Assembly: GCF_018736085.1 (NCBI RefSeq) | Contig: NZ_CP076134.1 | Location: 2,862,501-2,926,500 of the forward strand | Origin: Bradyrhizobium sediminis | GTDB lineage: Bacteria > Pseudomonadota > Alphaproteobacteria > Rhizobiales > Xanthobacteraceae | Direction of reading: 5' to 3' | DNA length: 64,000 nt | In this document: positions 59,957 to 64,000 of the stretch, in pieces | How the letters are laid out: each line of letters starts with the position of its first letter | Numbering within the stretch: position 1 is the stretch's first letter | Notes under the pieces: model-generated | What the model saw: only the letters and a program-made list of their open reading frames with translations | Database searches by the model: none | What the model was told of the DNA's origin: nothing | Program-made: the position numbers and the translations under genes

Positions 59957-60376
59957 TTACTTCCGGGGCCCGCCCTCGAAGATACGGAAGATCGCGGTCG
60001 CCGTGACCAGCAGTCTGTCGCCTGCGAAAGCCTCGGCGTCGACGAAGGCAAAGCTGCGGGTCAGTTTCCTGACCGTGGTGCGGCCGCCGACCCATTCGCC
60101 CGGCGCCGCCGTGCCGATGAACCGGCTGTCCAGCGAAATGGTGGCGCAGGGCCGCTGCGTGCCCGTGACCACGGCGTGGCCGAGGATGGTGTCGAGAAAG
60201 CTCAGCACAGCGCCGCCATGCAGGACGCCATTGGGGTTGCCATGCCGCTCATCGGTCTGAAAGCCGAATTCAAGCTGGCCCGCGGAATCCTGACGCCAGT
60301 AATACGGGCCGTTGTGCCCGATGAAACCGTCCGTCACCCCGAACGGCTTAAACCCCGCCGGGGGTGAATCGGTCAT
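59957..60376 (-). CDS. PaaI/4HBT-type hotdog thioesterase
   Basis: A 139-residue hotdog-fold protein. RHGNPNGVLHGGAVLSFLDT at about residues 47-66 is the PaaI-family catalytic helix with HGG, and TISLDSRFIGTAAPGEWVGG and GDRLLVTATAIFRIFEG are the following strands. It likely hydrolyses acyl-CoA thioesters; the substrate is unknown. Start ATG 60376 (MTDSPPAGF); upstream ATG 60427 would add seventeen residues from the neighbouring repeat region. Confidence 0.9.
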   Translation of the reverse strand: MTDSPPAGFKPFGVTDGFIGHNGPYYWRQDSAGQLEFGFQTDERHGNPNGVLHGGAVLSFLDTILGHAVVTGTQRPCATISLDSRFIGTAAPGEWVGGRTTVRKLTRSFAFVDAEAFAGDRLLVTATAIFRIFEGGPRK

Positions 60377-60465
60377 CGCCGGATTGTCCCTGAAACGTTG
60401 CTGCCCAAGGGAAAGTGAATGCCACACGGCGCCATCAAGGGCAACGGGCCCGGGATTCGGCCTCG

Positions 60466-60544
60466 GTCATTCCGGGGCGTGCGTCAGCACGAACCCGGAA
60501 TCTCGAGATTCCGGGTTCGACGCTTTGCGTCGCCCCGGAATGAC
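60466..60544. repeat. Palindromic intergenic repeat, family E
   Basis: Outer arms GTCATTCCGGGGCG and CGCCCCGGAATGAC. Centred at 60504/60505 is a perfect 28-base palindrome (60491-60518) with the half GAACCCGGAATCTC. The whole 79 bases fold on themselves. I recognise it as a common Bradyrhizobium intergenic element. It sits between the thioesterase and acetyltransferase genes, 14 bases from the stop of the latter. Confidence 0.88.
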
Positions 60545-60558
60545 AGATTGTAATTCGT

Positions 60559-60837
60559 TCACCCGGCCAGATCGGCAAACTCAGGATTCTTGTGCAGGTA
60601 ATCGACCACGAAACTGCAGCCGGCGATCACCTTCAGCCCATCGGCGCGGATCAACTGCAGCGCGCCATGCACCAGTTGCGAGCCGATGCCGCGGCCGCGC
60701 AGCGCGCGCGGCGTCTCGGTGTGAGTGATGATGACGGCCGAGGGCGTCAGGCGGTAGTTCGCGAACGCCAGTGTGCCTTCGACATCGAGTTCGAACCGGC
60801 TCTGCGCCTTGTTGTCGCGAACGGATGCTGCAGCCAT
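60559..60837 (-). CDS. Small GNAT acetyltransferase (YjdJ/Gtn-type)
   Basis: A 92-residue acetyltransferase of the short GNAT group (GNAT_acetyltr_2/YjdJ): FELDVEGTLAFANYRLTPSA, VIITHTETPRALRGRGIGSQ with the CoA-binding RGRGIGSQL, and GCSFVVDYLHKNPEFADL at the C terminus. The GCSFVVxYLxxNPE motif is diagnostic. Substrate unknown. I choose ATG 60837 (GAGAG 8 bases upstream); an ATG at 60873 is possible. Confidence 0.9.
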   Translation of the reverse strand: MAAASVRDNKAQSRFELDVEGTLAFANYRLTPSAVIITHTETPRALRGRGIGSQLVHGALQLIRADGLKVIAGCSFVVDYLHKNPEFADLAG

Positions 60838-60939
60838 GCCCAAAACTCTCTCAAAGCGATTCCAGGAGGTCATTTAGGCGCGTGAACCCGCCGATGCAAA
60901 CCTGCGACCAACGAAGAGGCGCATGGAGACATCGAAAAT

Positions 60940-61884
60940 ATGGATATTTCGACCGGCCTGACCGCAGCTCTGCTCGGCGCAGCATTGACGCTCTCGTACC
61001 CCGCCACCGGTTCTGCCCAGGCCGACCAGACATGGCAGGCTTGCATCGGCATGACGTCCGCGCCGGATGACAGGATATCGGCCTGCTCGGCGGTGATCGA
61101 CGCCAAGGCGGAGACCGGCCGCAGGCTGGCTGCAGCCTACTGCAACCGCGGCCACGGCCTGACCGAAAAGCGCGAACTCGACCGCGCGCTGGCCGATCTC
61201 GATGAGGCGGTCCGCCTCGACCCGGCCTATGTCTGCGCCTACACCAACCGCGGCCGCGTCTACGCGTTCAAGCGCGACATCCAACGCGCGATGGCCGACT
61301 ATGACGAGGCGATCCGCATCGACCCCACATTCGCGCTGGCCTACAACAACCGCGGCGATGCCTGGCTCGGCAGGGGGGACTTCGAGCGGGCTTTGGCCGA
61401 TTTCAATGCGGCGATCCGGCTCGACCCGGCGCTGGCCATCGCCTACGGCAATCGCGGCTATACCTATTATCGCAAGCGCGACATGGCGCGCGCGATCGAG
61501 GACTACACCATGCAGATCAAGCTCAGGCCCGATCTGCTCGCTTACATCAACCGCGGTAATGCCTGGCGCGATTCCGAACAGCTCGACCGCGCCGCCGCCG
61601 ATTATGCCGAGGTGATCAGGCTGGCGCCGACCGACGCGCGCGGCTGGCGCAATCGCGGCATGATCCGGCTGTACAAGGGTGACAACGAGGGCGGCCTCGC
61701 CGACTACGACAAGGCGCTGCAATATGATCCCGCCGACGTGTTCTCCTGGAATAACCGCGGTCAGGCCAGGTTGCGGCTTGGCGACAAGGCCGGTGCGATC
61801 GCCGATTTCAGGAAAGCCCTGGAGCTTCGCCCGGATCTCGCGACGGCGCGCGCCAGCCTGCAGAAGCTCGGCGTCACGCCCTAG
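60940..61884 (+). CDS. Secreted tetratricopeptide-repeat protein
   Basis: A 314-residue periplasmic protein. A signal peptide (LTAALLGAALTLSYPATGSA) is followed by a capping region with Cys residues and about seven TPR units, each with a recognisable AxxNRGxxxxxxxxxxxAxxDY pattern, e.g. AYTNRGRVYAFKRDIQRAMA and AYNNRGDAWLGRGDFERALA. TPR proteins are scaffolds for protein partners; no specific role is evident. Repeats differ in codon use, so they are old duplications. The ATG at 60940 follows a GGAGAC site. Confidence 0.9.
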   Translation: MDISTGLTAALLGAALTLSYPATGSAQADQTWQACIGMTSAPDDRISACSAVIDAKAETGRRLAAAYCNRGHGLTEKRELDRALADLDEAVRLDPAYVCAYTNRGRVYAFKRDIQRAMADYDEAIRIDPTFALAYNNRGDAWLGRGDFERALADFNAAIRLDPALAIAYGNRGYTYYRKRDMARAIEDYTMQIKLRPDLLAYINRGNAWRDSEQLDRAAADYAEVIRLAPTDARGWRNRGMIRLYKGDNEGGLADYDKALQYDPADVFSWNNRGQARLRLGDKAGAIADFRKALELRPDLATARASLQKLGVTP

Positions 61885-62039
61885 CGCCAAAATTGCGGGA
61901 CGGGGGCTTGCAAGAGCCGGGGCCTTCCCCACGTCTTGAACAGACATACGCCCCCGATGCGGCCGGATCGGTCGTTTGACAGTCGGAGTGTCAGGCTCGC
62001 CAGCCGCTGACGTATGCCTCTTTTAATGGGAGGTTTACT

Positions 62040-62444
62040 ATGTCGGACTTTCGGTTTCTAGGCATTCATCGAACATGGGAAGACTGGTGCGGCATGCTGC
62101 TTGGCGTGCTGATCGTGCTGTCGCCGTGGCTTTCCACGCAGTCTGGCCAGGAAACTGGCGGCGGGGAGCGTAGCTACGTGATCCTGAATACGCTCACGAT
62201 CGGCATCCTGGTGTTCGGCCTCGCCCAGCTTGAATATGTGGCGCTGCAGCGTTGGGAGCAGGTGGCGGAGGTCGCCGCCGGACTTTGGCTGATCGCCTCG
62301 CCTTACATGTTCGGCTACTCCGGCGAGGGTGCGCTGCGGTTCTGGCATTCAATCCTCGGCGGATTTGTGGTGCTGCTGGCGGCACTGCAGCTGTGGCAGG
62401 ACTGGGACATGAACGATCAGGACCTGCTCAAGCACGGGCAATAG
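62040..62444 (+). CDS. SPW-repeat membrane protein
   Basis: A 134-residue membrane protein with four hydrophobic helices in two units. Each unit carries the family motif: WEDWCGMLLGVLIVLSPWLS near residue 11 and WEQVAEVAAGLWLIASPYMF near 69. SPW-repeat proteins (PF03779) are found in bacteria and archaea; their function is unknown. The ATG at 62040 follows GGGAGG. Between the TPR gene and this one lie 155 bases without other features. Confidence 0.9.
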   Translation: MSDFRFLGIHRTWEDWCGMLLGVLIVLSPWLSTQSGQETGGGERSYVILNTLTIGILVFGLAQLEYVALQRWEQVAEVAAGLWLIASPYMFGYSGEGALRFWHSILGGFVVLLAALQLWQDWDMNDQDLLKHGQ

Positions 62445-62497
62445 CGCAACGGGGCTGCCGGCCTCACAACGGGCCGGCAGGCCGCCCGCCCAGCCGA

Positions 62498-62695
62498 AAC
62501 TTCAGGGGATGCCGATAGCATCGCGTGGACGGACCATGGCCGGCCATTGGCCGCGCCCCTGATATCGTCGATCTTCCAACCGCGGCTTTCACGCAAACAA
62601 TCATAACGCCGGTGGAAATCGCCCGTCCGGCGGGTGATGATGGCGGTTCCTGAATTGGTCTTGAGCCGACTTATAAGGGGCGTGCCGCCGCCGGT
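62498..62695 (-). pseudogene. Remnant of a DUF3828-like secreted protein gene
   Basis: In the 307-base gap between the SPW gene and the small zinc protein, the minus strand encodes about 66 residues, of which SGTAIITRRTGDFHRRYDCL and ESRGWKIDDIRGAANGRPWS and VHAML resemble the C terminus of DUF3828 (NTF2-like, exported) proteins, usually ending GxWKIDDI..G.PWS...ML. No start or signal peptide is present and the expected stop is missing; the 5' end seems lost before the plus-strand gene. The family match comes from memory and a short segment. Confidence 0.4.
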
Positions 62696-62751
62696 TAATG
62701 CTAAGGCATAGCCGAGCACGTCCATTTCGGCGCGCCGGTCTGGAGGCGATC

Positions 62752-62880
62752 ATGGCCAATGACAAGGGCCCCAACATCAAGAAGAAGCAGAAATGCAAGA
62801 ATTGCGAGGGCAAGGGCTTGCTGAAGAAGGGCGACAAGGTGGTGAAATGCCAGCGCTGCGGCGGGACCGGGTTGCGCTGA
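62752..62880 (+). CDS. Tiny CxxCxGxG zinc-binding protein
   Basis: A 42-residue, very basic protein: after MANDKGPNIKKKQ it has Cys15-Cys18 in KCKNCEGKGLL and Cys33-Cys36 in KCQRCGGTGLR. This is a DnaJ-type zinc-finger repeat pair, CxxCxGxG twice, expected to bind one Zn. The ribosome site GGAGG is 9 bases before the ATG at 62752. Proteins with a single finger of this kind usually bind unfolded proteins or nucleic acids. The composition and spacing make a chance ORF unlikely. Confidence 0.75.
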   Translation: MANDKGPNIKKKQKCKNCEGKGLLKKGDKVVKCQRCGGTGLR

Positions 62881-63076
62881 CTCTCGTCCGTGCACGCATG
62901 AAGCGTAGCGATACGCGGAGGCGGCTTGCGGGTGTGGGGTTATCTCCGGATTGCGCGGCGCTCGATCCGGGCTACTGGGCATTGAGGCGCGGTCGCTGAT
63001 AGGCTTCATACAACCTTATCGATAGAAGGTGTTCCATGCCGAATGGTTTGACAGGAATTGCGATGGAGTATGCGGG

Positions 63077-64000
63077 GTGACCGAGGCTGTCAGCATAGCC
63101 GCGCCGGCAGGCGGCGTGGCGCGGATGTCGCGCCGGGTCATGAACCTCGCGCATCTGCTCAGGCAAAATGCCCGCCGCCACGGCGACCGGCCCGGGTTGA
63201 TCTGGGGCGACAAGTCCTGGAGCTGGCGCGAGATCGACGCCCGGGTTTCGGCGCTGGCGGCGGCGCTCGCCGCGCGTGGCATCGCCAAGGGCGACCGCAT
63301 CCTGGTGCATTCCAAGAATGGCGACGAGATGTTCTGGTCGATGTTCGCGGCGTTCCGGCTGGGCGCGGTCTGGGTGCCGACCAATTTCCGCCTGATGCCG
63401 GACGAGGTGGCGTATCTCGCGACCGCCTCCGGCGCCAAGGCGTTCTTGTGCCATGGCGACTTTCCGGACCATGCGGCCGCGGTGCAAGCCGCGAGCCCGG
63501 CGCTCGAATTCACCTGGCGGATCGGCGAGGGCGCATTCGGCGAAAGCTCGGTGAGCGAAGCGATATCGGCGCATGCGGGTGCGAAGTTCGGGAACACAGC
63601 GGTCGACTATGACGATCCCTGCTGGTTCTTCTTCACCTCGGGCACCACCGGGCGATCCAAGGCGGCGGTGCTGACCCATGGCCAGATGGCGTTTGTCGTC
63701 ACCAACCATCTCGCCGACTTGATGCCGGGCACCACGGAGAAGGACGCGTCGCTGGTGGTGGCGCCGCTGTCGCATGGCGCCGGCGTGCATCAACTGGTGC
63801 AGGCCGCGCGCGGCGTGCCGACCATCCTGTTGTCGACCGAGCGCTTCGATATCGATGAGGCGTTCCGGCTGATCGAGACCCATCGCGTCAGCAATATCTT
63901 TACCGTGCCCACCATCCTGAAGATGATGGTCGAGCATCCCGCCATCGACCGCCACGATCATTCCTCGCTGCGCTACATCATCTATGCCGGCGCGCCGATG
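63077..64000 (+). CDS. Acyl-CoA synthetase/AMP-binding ligase, N-terminal part
   Basis: 308 codons are visible with no stop, so the gene continues past the window. It is an ANL-superfamily ligase that activates a carboxylate as acyl-AMP and transfers it to CoA. Landmarks: MNLAHLLRQNARRHGDRPGL, KGDRILVHSKNGDEMFWSMF, GAVWVPTNFRLMPDEVAYL, the P-loop FFFTSGTTGRSKAAVLTH (about 189-206, adenylate binding) and APLSHGAGVH. Many related proteins act on aromatic or fatty acids; the substrate cannot be told. The GTG at 63077 follows GGAG (9-base spacing); an ATG at 63125 is an alternative. The 197 bases before it hold no gene I can support. Confidence 0.9.
   Translation, partial: MTEAVSIAAPAGGVARMSRRVMNLAHLLRQNARRHGDRPGLIWGDKSWSWREIDARVSALAAALAARGIAKGDRILVHSKNGDEMFWSMFAAFRLGAVWVPTNFRLMPDEVAYLATASGAKAFLCHGDFPDHAAAVQAASPALEFTWRIGEGAFGESSVSEAISAHAGAKFGNTAVDYDDPCWFFFTSGTTGRSKAAVLTHGQMAFVVTNHLADLMPGTTEKDASLVVAPLSHGAGVHQLVQAARGVPTILLSTERFDIDEAFRLIETHRVSNIFTVPTILKMMVEHPAIDRHDHSSLRYIIYAGAPM

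Noticed and set aside
62972..63961. Minus-strand and alternative plus-strand frames in the last kilobase
   Set aside because: The acyl-CoA ligase frame from 63077 has the AMP-binding P-loop and stays open to the window end; the others are shadows.

Overview
The window is a GC-rich chromosomal segment of an alphaproteobacterium. Gene content, gene order and several intergenic repeat families point to Bradyrhizobium or a very close relative: the pdhA-pdhB-pdhC-lpdA cluster beside an ftsB-like gene and eno, tatABC behind nagZ-scpA-scpB, yajC-secD-secF, an ExoR-like protein, and short palindromic repeats starting CCGTCATTGCGAG, CGTCATGCCCGGG and GTCATTCCGGGG. It is mostly housekeeping DNA. I see no rRNA or tRNA gene, CRISPR array, prophage, transposase or plasmid function.

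Layout. 1-9.3 kb: end of a NIPSNAP protein, a VOC protein, kdsA, an MFS carrier, a periplasmic binding protein coupled to a GGDEF-EAL protein, then on the minus strand queF and a frameshifted beta-propeller lyase-like gene, then eno. 9.4-12.8 kb: an M15-like peptidase and two redox enzymes lie between eno and the ftsB-like gene. 12.9-19.2 kb: ftsB-like gene and the pyruvate dehydrogenase cluster, with a DUF5076 gene between pdhB and pdhC and lpdA flanked by two copies of one repeat. 19.2-25.6 kb: threonine synthase, a Bug-type binding protein, a 700-base repeat-rich gap, ilvD overlapping an exoR-like gene, and xthA. 25.7-32.5 kb: an RND efflux pair with an overlapping secreted amidohydrolase, erpA and dgt.

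32.5-46.6 kb: argS, a SPOR protein, nagZ, scpA, scpB, tatA, tatB, tatC, serS, two small unknown genes, surE, a stand-alone response regulator, pcm and an NlpD-type lipoprotein. This is an envelope, division, export and repair block. 46.8-53.9 kb: a DHA2 drug transporter, a DUF815 ATPase, then yajC-secD-secF followed directly by homologues of the mitochondrial complex I assembly factors NDUFAF3 and NDUFAF6. 54-64 kb: a kinase-like protein joined to an acyl-CoA-synthetase C-terminal domain, trmFO, a 50-residue DUF1127 protein, a lytic transglycosylase, several small conserved unknowns, a thioesterase, an acetyltransferase, TPR and SPW proteins, a decayed DUF3828-like gene, a tiny zinc-binding protein and the start of an acyl-CoA ligase that runs off the window.

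I did not find an obviously new large system. The best leads are the kinase/ANL fusion, the SecDF-NDUFAF3-NDUFAF6 block, the binding protein coupled to c-di-GMP turnover, an EcfG-type promoter inside the surE-pcm-nlpD block, DUF5076 in the PDH operon, and the frameshift that makes a false lyase-QueF fusion.
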